A stretch of 64,000 bases of DNA. Origin: Gammaproteobacteria bacterium (GTDB taxonomy: Bacteria; Pseudomonadota; Gammaproteobacteria; DSM-16500). Below are positions 17,728 to 25,546 of this stretch, in pieces (the stretch's first letter is position 1; each line of letters begins with the position of its first letter). The notes under the pieces are model-generated. The model searched no databases and was not told the origin of the DNA. It saw only the letters and a program-made list of their open reading frames with translations. Location: contig JAJPJI010000019.1 in NCBI GenBank assembly GCA_021324305.1, positions 1 through 64,000 of the forward strand, read 5' to 3'. Made by a program: the position numbers and the translations under genes.

Positions 17728-19212
17728 ATGGAATCAAGACCCAATAACAGCAAAGTACGCGCCAATGCCAAAGCAAATCCTGTGTATAAAAACAAATTTA
17801 AAAATCCCACGCATCTCTATGTGAGCGAAAGTCTGGGCGAGGAGCCCGTGGCTGTTCCTACCAAAGTTTTTGCCGATAAAGCAGGCATTATCTGGTGTGA
17901 GTCGAATGTGGTTGAAGGAAAGCATCACTCAATGCTCCAGGTTGATTCACATCCGCACAATATGAGCGAATCCATGCTCCAGGCAATCTATTATCAAATA
18001 GAAGAAAACAGGGATAAACTGGCGATAATCTATATGGGCGAAAAAGTAGGTTATGGTGTATTTGCCCGTCAGGATATTTCCGCTAATACATATGTTGCTA
18101 CGTATTGCGGACTCATGATACCAGTATCTAATGAATTTCCTCCGGAGTCACATAGTAATCCGTACGCGGTTGGCATTAATAATGACGGAAAAATGACTGG
18201 CACCATCAATTCAGAATATTATCGAAACATGGGCGCTTTTTTTCAGCATGTCCCCGCAAGTGATGAAGATTATGTATCAGCAAATGATCATAACGTTAAA
18301 TTTGCAACAGAGAACCTCGTCACGATGATGTTTTATTACAAGGGTTTTCCAGTCATGCTGTTGAAGACAAACCGATCTGTCATGAAGGGAGAAATGCTGG
18401 GTTGGGATTATGGAAAAATATATTGGCTGAACCATCACGCCGTGCCCTGCCTGTTTACTCCAAAAGGTGAAATTATTCCATCTGAAGCATGCCTGACTAA
18501 TAAAATAATCCTGCGTATAGAAAAGGATTCAAGAAAGATGGATATGGCTCTTGCCATGGGTGAAATTATGAAAAACTTCAAGAATGACGGAACCATGAAA
18601 TTCCAGGCGGAAGAACATGAAATTCTGGTCATCACGCAGGATGACTTCATGGAAAAATACAGCAAGAATCCAACGGCTCCGTATGTCATCATGAAACCGA
18701 GTTACACTATACCGGTGAGTCCAGCTGATAATGAAGAAGCTGAAAAGGAAAATCAGGTTGAAATGGAAGTTCCAGTGCATGGCAGTAAAGATGAAAGCGT
18801 CAAACCGAATGCTGTTTCCGATAAGGCTGGCGCAAGCAAGGCAGACGATGCAAGTGAATTTTCAGGAATGAAAAAGACATTTGATCAAATCAGTTCGGGA
18901 TTGAAATTCGGATTTCAGAGCCAAAGCAAGGCAGAGGCTGTCTGTGCGCAGTTAAATCGTATCTGTTCGGATTTCGGGCTGCCCAAATGGAATTACAATG
19001 AGAAGAAAGACATTGCCTACATTGGATCGAGCAATGCGGAATCATTGAAAACGATATGCAAATATCTGGAATCCAATGGAATGAGAGTACAGTATGGTCT
19101 GTTTCCTGTAACAAAACAGCCGACTGTTTATCTTTACAATCCAAAGCTCGATGCTCTCAAGGCAATACCATCACCCGCTTCAATGGATAAAAACCAATTG
19201 AATATTCATTAA
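17728..19212 (+). CDS. SET-domain protein, candidate host-directed methyltransferase
   Basis: This 494-residue protein carries a SET domain at about residues 103-232. Motif I is GYGVFARQDI and YVATYCG follows. The middle segment RNMGAFFQHVP stands where canonical enzymes have NHS, and the end GEMLGWDYG matches the (F/W)DYG motif that binds S-adenosylmethionine. The substituted NHS motif may alter catalysis. After a Glu/Lys-rich linker (about 330-375), a separate globular domain of about 110 residues follows, with several strands and YIGSSNAESLKTICKYL; I do not recognise it. SET proteins in Legionellales include effectors that methylate host histones. ATG 17728 follows GAGGA; a TTG just before it is also in frame. 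A PmrA-like repeat lies upstream. Confidence 0.75.
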   Translation: MESRPNNSKVRANAKANPVYKNKFKNPTHLYVSESLGEEPVAVPTKVFADKAGIIWCESNVVEGKHHSMLQVDSHPHNMSESMLQAIYYQIEENRDKLAIIYMGEKVGYGVFARQDISANTYVATYCGLMIPVSNEFPPESHSNPYAVGINNDGKMTGTINSEYYRNMGAFFQHVPASDEDYVSANDHNVKFATENLVTMMFYYKGFPVMLLKTNRSVMKGEMLGWDYGKIYWLNHHAVPCLFTPKGEIIPSEACLTNKIILRIEKDSRKMDMALAMGEIMKNFKNDGTMKFQAEEHEILVITQDDFMEKYSKNPTAPYVIMKPSYTIPVSPADNEEAEKENQVEMEVPVHGSKDESVKPNAVSDKAGASKADDASEFSGMKKTFDQISSGLKFGFQSQSKAEAVCAQLNRICSDFGLPKWNYNEKKDIAYIGSSNAESLKTICKYLESNGMRVQYGLFPVTKQPTVYLYNPKLDALKAIPSPASMDKNQLNIH

Positions 19213-19772
19213 TTCAGGATTTCATTTAATCTCTTTCGCCCGCCTGTGACAGCAATGCTTCCGAGAGGTGATGGGGTGATTGAGGCTGGCCAATGATTAA
19301 TATTTACTTACCATGATAATGGCTTGTTTGAATAATTCCACTTGCCTGTCATCCCGGCGAAGGCCGGGATCCATCCATCTTATTCAACAAGATATCGCGG
19401 ACAGAAATAAGCTTGCTAATAGCGCAGAAATCCATAGGCTTTTGGGTTCCAACACTTCAGACAAGGAGAAAAACAAAAGAGTAATTACACATTGTTGTTG
19501 ATGCGACAGGTCTGAAGGTATTAGATGAGGGAGAACAGAAGCGTTTTTACATTATCGAGTGTTAAATAAAATGACTCAACCGAGTATGTCTGGCAGTTAC
19601 CGTGTAAGATAAATTCGAAATGGATCCCGGCCTTCGCCGGGATGACAGGCAAGTGGAATTATTCAACAAAGTCAATGATAATTATAAAATCAAGGCTAGT
19701 GAAAACGAATAAGGAACTCAAAAACATCAATTGCATCCCTACCTGACGAATTGTTTTTGCGTGTCATTTCAA
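19213..19772. other. gene-free stretch containing the MITE
   Basis: No convincing gene lies between the SET gene and the perM-like gene. The stretch is largely occupied by the MITE described separately; a 62-codon frame inside it is not supported. Confidence 0.7.
19321..19674. mobile_element. MITE-like element with long terminal inverted repeats and 8-bp target duplication
   Basis: The ends are inverted repeats of about 50 bases: GAATAATTCCACTTGCCTGT, then a nested palindrome ATCCCGGCGAAGGCCGGGAT, on the left (19321-19374), with the same sequence inverted on the right (about 19621-19673). The outermost 9 bases are imperfect. ATGATAAT occurs directly on both sides (19313-19320 and 19675-19682), which is the expected target-site duplication. 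The 354-bp body encodes no transposase, so mobilisation would need one from elsewhere. The nested CCCGGCGAAGGCCGGG core resembles the widely dispersed gammaproteobacterial repeat also seen in variant form near 39840. Confidence 0.85.
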
Positions 19773-20786
19773 TCAAATAAGTTTGCGCGCCTTAAAGAAA
19801 CGGAAGGTTGCCATTAATATCGCGGCAACGGGAAGTGCTAGCAAGACACCAAAGAAGCCAAAAAGTGCTCCTCCTGCCATCACAGAAAAAATGACTGCGA
19901 CAGGATGCAAGCCAATGCGTCCGCCGACGAGGTAGGGCGTCAAGACATATCCTTCAATGACTTGACCGATAAGATAGACTATCAAAACAGGCAACAATGC
20001 TTCTTTTCCTGACTGCATGAATGCCGCCAGTGACGCGGCGACAATGATGAACGTGGATCCAAGGTAGGGTACCAGACTTAACAGGCCGCCAATCAAGCCA
20101 ATGATCAAGCCAAATTTCAGGCCGATGAGACTCAGTCCGGTTGCGTAAATAATGCTAAGAAAGAGCATGACCAGCAATTGACCGCGGATAAACGCGCTTA
20201 ATACCTCATCGCAATCGCTAGCGAGTTGAATGATTGCCGACGCAGAGTGTCCAGGCAATAAGCTTTTGATTCCCGCAAGCATTTTGTCCCAGTCACGAAG
20301 AAAATAAAATGTGACGACTGGCGTTAGAACAAGGCTGACGATAGTCTGGATGGCGGCAAAACTTGATGTCAAAAATGTTCGCAGCACCCATTCTGTTTTG
20401 GATAACGTCGCTGGAAGAGAGCTTCGTAAAGAGCTCTTCAAAGTTTCAATGTTAATGAATTGCATTAACCAGGGCACGCCCACATTTTGTGCCCAATCCA
20501 GCATTTGCGGCAGCGAATCGAGGAAGACCTCAATTTGTCTCATGACCAGAGGATATAATAATGCGACTGCGATAATGCCAGTGGAGAATAACAAGATGAA
20601 GACAATGGTTACACTCAGCAAGTGCGGCACCCGCCATTTTTCCATGAATTTGACAACCGGATTGACAAGATATGCCAGCAAGGCACCCAGCATGAAAGGC
20701 GTCAAAATGGGTGAGAGTAAATAAAGCAGCGTTATGCAGATGACCGTGACGAAGATAAATATGGCCTGGTTATTGAGGGCCTTCAT
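19773..20786 (-). CDS. perM: AI-2E/PerM family membrane permease
   Basis: The 337-residue protein has the usual layout of the UPF0118/AI-2E transporter family. Two hydrophobic helices come first, with the family-like PFMLGALLAYLVNPVV. A third follows, then a soluble amphipathic section (about 90-150). Five more helices follow, including FGLIIGLIGGLLSLVPYLGS and HPVAVIFSVMAGGALFGFFG, which are highly typical. Family members export small solutes or act as antiporters; the substrate here cannot be told. The ribosome-binding site is GGGAA. It stands alone next to the MITE. Confidence 0.88.
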   Translation of the reverse strand: MKALNNQAIFIFVTVICITLLYLLSPILTPFMLGALLAYLVNPVVKFMEKWRVPHLLSVTIVFILLFSTGIIAVALLYPLVMRQIEVFLDSLPQMLDWAQNVGVPWLMQFINIETLKSSLRSSLPATLSKTEWVLRTFLTSSFAAIQTIVSLVLTPVVTFYFLRDWDKMLAGIKSLLPGHSASAIIQLASDCDEVLSAFIRGQLLVMLFLSIIYATGLSLIGLKFGLIIGLIGGLLSLVPYLGSTFIIVAASLAAFMQSGKEALLPVLIVYLIGQVIEGYVLTPYLVGGRIGLHPVAVIFSVMAGGALFGFFGVLLALPVAAILMATFRFFKARKLI

Positions 20787-20889
20787 GGAATATTCCCTGC
20801 AACGTATTCAGCATATCATTATCAATTGGTTTGGCCTGAAATGACAAGATATTTGTAAGCCGATGGCTAATCACCTTCGGTATTCCTGT

Positions 20890-21312
20890 TTACTTGCTCC
20901 TGGTGCAAGTTTCCGAGCCGACCTGGTTGGATTGTTGTAATACCCAGTTGGACTGCAGCGAATTATCGGGTTTGATCTTAAAGAACTCTACCCCAAAGGC
21001 GCTGGGATTTTTGGGGTCAAAGAAGGAAGCAATCGCCAGTGTCGGCGCAGTTGGATGAGTTATCCCGGTGCCATAATAAAGTGGAAAGCCATTTGCATCC
21101 ATCCACTCAAATGTATAGGTATTTCCATTATTGATTATCTCGAGTGGATAGGTATTCGTGTTATTGGATGCATCAACTCGTTTGCATTGGTAACTTCCCG
21201 CAAAAGACGGCGCTGCGTCAGCAGCGAAAATACTGGTGCTTATCATGATGCCTGACAGGGCGGTCATGGTCAGCGAGGCAAATCGATACAGATGTTTAGG
21301 CGTTGTGTTCAT
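20890..21312 (-). CDS. small secreted protein, family A (copy 1)
   Basis: The 140-residue product has a signal peptide ending near SIFAADA and a mature domain with FAGSYQCKR near its start and GSETCTRSK at its end, so the two Cys can pair. It is a paralogue of the protein at 33421-33822, sharing Y.C.R.D.SNNT, TYTFEW.D..G.P..YGTG, KPD.SLQ..W and GSETC. ATG 21312 follows GGAGG at 5 bases. It is the second gene of a two-gene unit, starting 14 bases after the family B gene. A start 11 codons upstream would overlap that gene and lacks support. The function is unknown; the fold looks like a small beta-sandwich or lipocalin-like barrel. Confidence 0.8.
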   Translation of the reverse strand: MNTTPKHLYRFASLTMTALSGIMISTSIFAADAAPSFAGSYQCKRVDASNNTNTYPLEIINNGNTYTFEWMDANGFPLYYGTGITHPTAPTLAIASFFDPKNPSAFGVEFFKIKPDNSLQSNWVLQQSNQVGSETCTRSK

Positions 21313-21326
21313 AATAACCTCCATCA

Positions 21327-21740
21327 TCAGTACAATTTGGTACATGTTTCAATGCCAGGTTTGTTATTGTTATTGTTATACGAAAATGCACCATCCAAAG
21401 AGCCGTCTGACTTGATAACAAAAATCTCGGAGCCATACGTGGTTGAATCCTTGATATTCCAGAAGACAAATGCGAATGCATTATCCACCTCAGTGTTGAA
21501 GATGGCTGTTCCTAATTCATATGGAATAACGGCATCTTTCCCAAAGACTTGTACATTATAGACAGTTCCATTTTTTTTAATGGTCATTTTTTCTGTATAC
21601 ATCTTGGAGGTATCACCAAGATCATGATATGTGCATTGATAATTTCCTGAAATGTCCGCAGGAGTTGCGAAAGCCGGGCTATAAGTGGATATGAGGAGTA
21701 AACCGAGCGTGCCTGCCAATGAATTATTAAATGCATTCAT
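21327..21740 (-). CDS. small secreted protein, family B (copy 1)
   Basis: The 137-residue precursor starts at an ATG preceded by AAGGAG and has a signal peptide ending near SPAFA. The mature part begins ISGNYQCTYHD and ends PGIETCTKLY, with the same two-Cys frame as family A. It pairs with the protein at 33876-34316: ISG.Y.CTYHD, TIKK.G, NAFA...W, PDGSLDG.F and ETCTK-type ends. It is the first gene of the two-gene unit. A Asn repeat (NNNNN) sits near the end. No enzymatic motif is visible, so a binding or structural periplasmic or surface role is likely. Confidence 0.8.
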   Translation of the reverse strand: MNAFNNSLAGTLGLLLISTYSPAFATPADISGNYQCTYHDLGDTSKMYTEKMTIKKNGTVYNVQVFGKDAVIPYELGTAIFNTEVDNAFAFVFWNIKDSTTYGSEIFVIKSDGSLDGAFSYNNNNNKPGIETCTKLY

Positions 21741-21902
21741 AAGAGACTCCTTTGTTCTTGTTATGAGAAAATGCCTTTCAATAATCATCAAGACATTTTT
21801 ATTATAGCCGATATTTGCACTTGCAGGATTAACCAATCAAGTGGTTGTAATTATTGTTATTCCCGAATCATGACGTAACATGGAGGTCGAAGCAGTCCGT
21901 GT

Positions 21903-22490
21903 TTATGCGCCGGACCGCGGATAATGAATGATATCGTGAAAGCAGCTGATTTCCGCTGTTGTATTGCGGTAGCCATGCGGTTGATTAGCGTTAAAGCGCA
22001 ATCCTTCTCCTTTGGATAAAAGCAGCCATTTGCCATTGACCAGAATTTCCATTTTACCTTCGGTTACAACGACGTGTTCGATAACGCCCGGTTTGTGGGG
22101 CGGGGACAAATGTTCACAGCCAGGCAGCAATTCAATCACAAAAATTTCCATGTTCAGCTGCTCATCGTAAGGAAAGAGCGGCATGACACGAATATTTTTA
22201 TCGCTGGGATGCAAATTTCGGGTTTTGCCGGAGCGGTAGACCGGTTTGTCAAAATCACGATGAATATCTTCTATGAAGGAAGAAAATGAAGTATGAAAGC
22301 CGCTTGCAATTTTCCACAGAGTGGCAATAGTGGGGCTGGATTCTTCACGTTCAATCTGGCCAAGCATTGCCTTGCTGACACCGGTTTCTTCGGCTGTTCT
22401 ATCCAGGCTCCAGCCTCGCTCCCGGCGCAGCGCTTTTAAAGTCGAGGAAATATGTTTATTTATATTTTTCACGTCGCACCCTGATGTCAT
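21903..22490 (-). CDS. XRE-cupin transcriptional regulator
   Basis: The 195-residue protein has an N-terminal helix-turn-helix of the XRE type (about residues 12-68, with WSLDRTAEETGVSKAMLGQIE) and a C-terminal cupin of about 75 residues (HLSPPHKPGVIEHVVVTEG, then KGEGLRFNANQPHGYRN). Such regulators sense a small ligand through the cupin and often control a divergent operon. Here the divergent operon encodes a DUF2000 protein and an AlaX-like protein, and two palindromes lie between. ATG 22490 has a weak site; a GTG at 22472 follows AGGG and is an equally good start. Confidence 0.88.
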   Translation of the reverse strand: MTSGCDVKNINKHISSTLKALRRERGWSLDRTAEETGVSKAMLGQIEREESSPTIATLWKIASGFHTSFSSFIEDIHRDFDKPVYRSGKTRNLHPSDKNIRVMPLFPYDEQLNMEIFVIELLPGCEHLSPPHKPGVIEHVVVTEGKMEILVNGKWLLLSKGEGLRFNANQPHGYRNTTAEISCFHDIIHYPRSGA

Positions 22491-22547
22491 TCCGATATGA
22501 CCAAGTTCCTGTCAAATATGATTTCTCACTTGGCGCCATCATTACGC

Positions 22548-22567
22548 TTGTGCGTTATAACGCACAA
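22548..22567. promoter_or_regulatory. perfect 20-bp palindromic operator
   Basis: TTGTGCGTTATAACGCACAA is its own reverse complement. It lies between the XRE-cupin gene and the DUF2000 gene, and a second, imperfect copy follows with its centre 35 bp downstream. The likely binder is the XRE-cupin regulator. Confidence 0.7.
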
Positions 22568-22582
22568 TGGTATTCTGCATTA

Positions 22583-22602
22583 TTATGCGTTATAGCGCAC
22601 AA
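22583..22602. promoter_or_regulatory. second, imperfect operator copy
   Basis: TTATGCGTTATAGCGCACAA matches the perfect palindrome at 22548 in 18 of 20 positions. It is placed just upstream of the DUF2000 start at 22639, as expected of a repressor site. Confidence 0.6.
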
Positions 22603-22638
22603 ATTGTGAATGCAAATCCGGCAGCATCCGGGGGGGTT

Positions 22639-23061
22639 ATGTCGACAGAAAAATTCAAGAATAAATTAGTGGCGGTACTGAATAAAAGCATAGAGACTGG
22701 CAAGGTGATGAATGCGCTCGCACACATGTGTATTGGCCTGGGCTCTGCGATCAGGAGAGATGATTTGCGTTTGACCGACTACCGGGATTCGGATGGTGGT
22801 TCACATTCCTTCATATCTGAAATGCCATTTATCATTCTTGCGGAAAATTCAAACAAAATCAGAAGATTACGCTTTGAAGCGCAAGCAAATAATATTCTGT
22901 TCAATGACTTCACTGATACCATGACTGTGGGTACCTGCAAGGAACAGATTGAGAGAACGCTGCAGGCTAAAGAGGAAAGTCTTGTGTATTACGGGATTGT
23001 CTTGTTTGGTGACTGGGATAAGGTGACGGGGTTAACACGAAAATTTTCGCTCTGGCGATGA
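22639..23061 (+). CDS. DUF2000 family protein (PTH2-like fold)
   Basis: The product of 140 residues begins MSTEKFKNKLVAVLNKSI, then ALAHMCIGLGSA and a final VLFGDWDKVTGLTRKFSLW, the pattern of DUF2000. Structures of that family are related to archaeal-type peptidyl-tRNA hydrolase 2, so a role in hydrolysing an aminoacyl or peptidyl ester is plausible. ATG 22639 was chosen because the family begins there; an upstream ATG at 22567 lies inside the operator palindrome. The AlaX-like gene follows after 12 bases, so the two form an operon. Confidence 0.75.
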   Translation: MSTEKFKNKLVAVLNKSIETGKVMNALAHMCIGLGSAIRRDDLRLTDYRDSDGGSHSFISEMPFIILAENSNKIRRLRFEAQANNILFNDFTDTMTVGTCKEQIERTLQAKEESLVYYGIVLFGDWDKVTGLTRKFSLWR

Positions 23062-23073
23062 ACGGGGAAGATA

Positions 23074-23736
23074 ATGAGAAAGCTTTTTTGGGACAATCCC
23101 TATCAATCCCGTCTGGCTACCAGAGCTGTGTCAGTGGATAGCAGGCGAATTTTACTGGAAGAAACTATTGCATTTTCATTCTCCGGCGGGCAGGAAAGTG
23201 ACAAGGCCTGGATAAATGGGCTGCCTGTTCTTGATTCGGAAATGGAAGGCAACCTGATCTATTATTTTCTACCGGAAAGCCATGGCATTGCTCCCGGCGC
23301 CAACGTGGACATGGAAATTGATTGGTCGCGCAGATATTGTCTGATGCGATTGCATTTTGCTGCGGAGCTGGTACTGGAGCTCGTCACTCGAAGTCTGGGC
23401 CTGAAAAAAATAGGAGCGCACATTGCCGAGACCAAAGCCAGAATAGACTTTCTCTGTGACAGAAATATAGCGCCGTTTCTCGACGGTATATTGAACCAGT
23501 ACAATGAAATCATAAAAAATGATCTGACGATCAAAACAGGGTTCTCTGATTTCGTGAGTCAGAGACGATTTTGGGAGATAGAAGGTTTTTCCAGGGTTGC
23601 TTGTGGTGGAACGCATGTGAAATCCACTGCGGAAGTTGGATTTGTCAGTTTGAAAAGAATCAATATAGGCAGCGGTAAAGAACGAATTGAAATCAGGCTT
23701 CTTCCTCATCCGGGTATTGCAAGCCAGACATCATAG
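23074..23736 (+). CDS. AlaX-like aminoacyl-tRNA editing protein with altered zinc site
   Basis: The 220-residue protein has the layout of stand-alone alanyl-tRNA editing domains (AlaX): an N-terminal barrel-like part, SFSGGQ (compare FYPxGGGQ), the DWSRRYCLMRLH segment, and CGGTH at residues 177-181. In canonical enzymes the zinc is held by HxxxH and CxxxH. Here the first motif reads HFAAE (His94, Glu98), so one His ligand is replaced by Glu. The enzyme family removes Ser or Gly wrongly attached to tRNA(Ala). With the DUF2000 partner and XRE-cupin regulator it may act on a different ester. Confidence 0.75.
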   Translation: MRKLFWDNPYQSRLATRAVSVDSRRILLEETIAFSFSGGQESDKAWINGLPVLDSEMEGNLIYYFLPESHGIAPGANVDMEIDWSRRYCLMRLHFAAELVLELVTRSLGLKKIGAHIAETKARIDFLCDRNIAPFLDGILNQYNEIIKNDLTIKTGFSDFVSQRRFWEIEGFSRVACGGTHVKSTAEVGFVSLKRINIGSGKERIEIRLLPHPGIASQTS

Positions 23737-23851
23737 CAATAATTAGCTATTAAAATCAGGCCATTAGGGATTATTGCTTGCTCAACACTTGATTAATGGC
23801 GGAAAAGCCATACATTATAAGGCATATAATAATTTTACTGCAGGTGTGACG

Positions 23852-24577
23852 ATGCCAACCATACTTCAAAGATTAAATCCGGATGCAAAAAAAGATGCCA
23901 CGACACTCGCGATTGAAAGAAATCCCTGTGTGATTTGCAGGGCTTTCAAAATACCGATTTGCAAAGGGCATGCAATAGGCGGTGGTGGCGGCGGTGGAGG
24001 TGCTGTAGCGGAAAGCCGTGAAAATAAACCAGGCGAACCTGATGAAAAGAAACCTTTGTATTTTAATATCCAGGAAACCGATAATGGAACGATTCAGGCA
24101 TCTGCTCAGCGCGGTGGATTGATTCATGTTCCTTCAGCAGTTGAAAAGGCACTGCTTGAATTAATCAAGACTCTGGATCAATTGTCAATTAGCAGCGATG
24201 AGAAGCGAAATATCCTGACTATCCAGTTCCGTCCTGGACATCCGCGGCAGCAAGAATTGCAGGAACTGCTCAGTGTAATCAAGGATGAATGCCATCACTT
24301 TTTGAAATCAAGAGGTTATCCTGTCAAGAAAAATACGGCGGTGATGGGGGATAGTAAGTTGAGTATCCATATCTCAGACAAGGATCTTTATCACGAATTT
24401 ATTATCCGTTTAGCAGGCAATATTCCTTCTCTATTGTTGAAAACCAAACAGCAATTATTGATGAAGCAGAATCCGGAAATCGAGGAACATAAGGAAGAGA
24501 AAAAACATGCATCGCCTTTTGATGGCATGAAAGGACCGAGACCCAAGGGAGTGAAGAAGAAAAGCGATAATAAGTGA
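23852..24577 (+). CDS. hypothetical protein with zinc-finger-like Cys motif and poly-Gly linker
   Basis: The 241-residue product has near its N-terminus a compact CVIC...CKGH motif (Cys26, Cys29, Cys37, His40), which could bind zinc. A run of eight Gly (about 43-50) and a charged Pro/Glu linker follow. The rest is a soluble region with two alpha/beta halves and a Lys/Glu-rich tail (EEHKEEKK then GVKKKSDNK). I recognise no family. ATG 23852 is chosen since an upstream frame from 23774 adds 26 unlikely residues. The linker and tail are compatible with a translocated effector, but this is only composition. Confidence 0.55.
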   Translation: MPTILQRLNPDAKKDATTLAIERNPCVICRAFKIPICKGHAIGGGGGGGGAVAESRENKPGEPDEKKPLYFNIQETDNGTIQASAQRGGLIHVPSAVEKALLELIKTLDQLSISSDEKRNILTIQFRPGHPRQQELQELLSVIKDECHHFLKSRGYPVKKNTAVMGDSKLSIHISDKDLYHEFIIRLAGNIPSLLLKTKQQLLMKQNPEIEEHKEEKKHASPFDGMKGPRPKGVKKKSDNK

Positions 24578-24703
24578 TACGACTTTTAGCCTGGCAATTG
24601 CGATTCTGCGGTAATCCGAACACGCTGTATGGATCGCCGCGTTCTCCTGGCTATGTTCGGTTCGATTGCGATGAAGAATAAATAAAACGTTAATTGTCTG
24701 CTG

Positions 24704-25366
24704 TTACCGTAACCTGTTCAGCATGGTTTGTGAATCGCCGAGTTGAAGGTGCACGTGATGATTGGAGCGGTTAAACATGGATTGTGATCTCAGAAACATG
24801 GTTTGCCAGACGGAAACATACGCAAGTCTTGAATCGAGCTCTTTAATACTGCTGTCTAACGCCGATTGTTGATTTTTTAAGCTTTCTTGAATCTCGGTAT
24901 AGTACCGGATTGCACTATTGGTTGAATGTAGCATGTCATTAATATAAACATAAGACAAAGTAGAGGTATGCAGGAAATTCAATGTACTGGAAGTCTGCAG
25001 CAAGTTTGCTTCGATAGTATCTTTTTGTGTTCTGTAATGTAGCTTGGCAGTGGCCAAACTCTGGTGTTCACGAACAAACCAGTTATTTAATTCTTTAAAA
25101 GCCCGCTCATATTCAGGTAATGCTGCGGATGAGGGGGTGCATGAGCGATATCTTGCGCTTTGTCTAAAGCAGGCTGCTGCCGCATCTGGCTCGCCATGCG
25201 CTTTCAGGTAATTACCCTTCATGTTGTTGAGCCAGATGATGTTTTGGCAGAGTTCCCTGGCAATTCGGATAAGTTTTTTGTTTCTGACAAATGCCTTGCG
25301 TTCCGTAGGGGAAGCTATGTCAAGAGCATCGAATTTAAGGTTTCTGGCAGGGTTTCTTGGTTGCAT
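24704..25366 (-). CDS. hypothetical helical protein
   Basis: This 220-residue protein is almost entirely helical, with a basic N-terminus (MQPRNPARNLKFDALDI), a central FLHTSTLSYVYINDML, and a likely coiled coil at about 145-190 (EIQESLKNQQSALDSSIKEL). No signal peptide or domain is recognised. It is transcribed alone on the minus strand. Its ATG has no strong ribosome-binding site. It is likely real from its length and composition, but no role can be given. Confidence 0.5.
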   Translation of the reverse strand: MQPRNPARNLKFDALDIASPTERKAFVRNKKLIRIARELCQNIIWLNNMKGNYLKAHGEPDAAAACFRQSARYRSCTPSSAALPEYERAFKELNNWFVREHQSLATAKLHYRTQKDTIEANLLQTSSTLNFLHTSTLSYVYINDMLHSTNSAIRYYTEIQESLKNQQSALDSSIKELDSRLAYVSVWQTMFLRSQSMFNRSNHHVHLQLGDSQTMLNRLR

Positions 25367-25465
25367 GACAGTTCTTTCTATTGGCTATGATGGTAATCCG
25401 GAATGTATCGCATAAAATAGCGGAAAGAGAATGACAACACAATACAATACAAAAAATATGCATAT

Positions 25466-25505
25466 CAAGCCGATCGATTCATTTTTAACCTAATTGATCG
25501 GCTTG
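25466..25505. terminator. hairpin terminator, likely of the gene at 25547
   Basis: CAAGCCGATCGATT and AATTGATCGGCTTG form a 14-bp stem with one mismatch around a 12-base loop. A T-rich run follows about 9 bases later on the minus strand. It lies 42 bases beyond the stop of the membrane protein gene. Confidence 0.5.
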
Positions 25506-25546
25506 CGTTTTATTAAGCTGTTCCCTGAACATTACTGGAAAGCTGA

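Noticed and set aside
19313-19501. 62-codon frame inside the MITE
   Set aside because: It starts in the target duplication and runs through the inverted repeat; the product is just translated palindrome.
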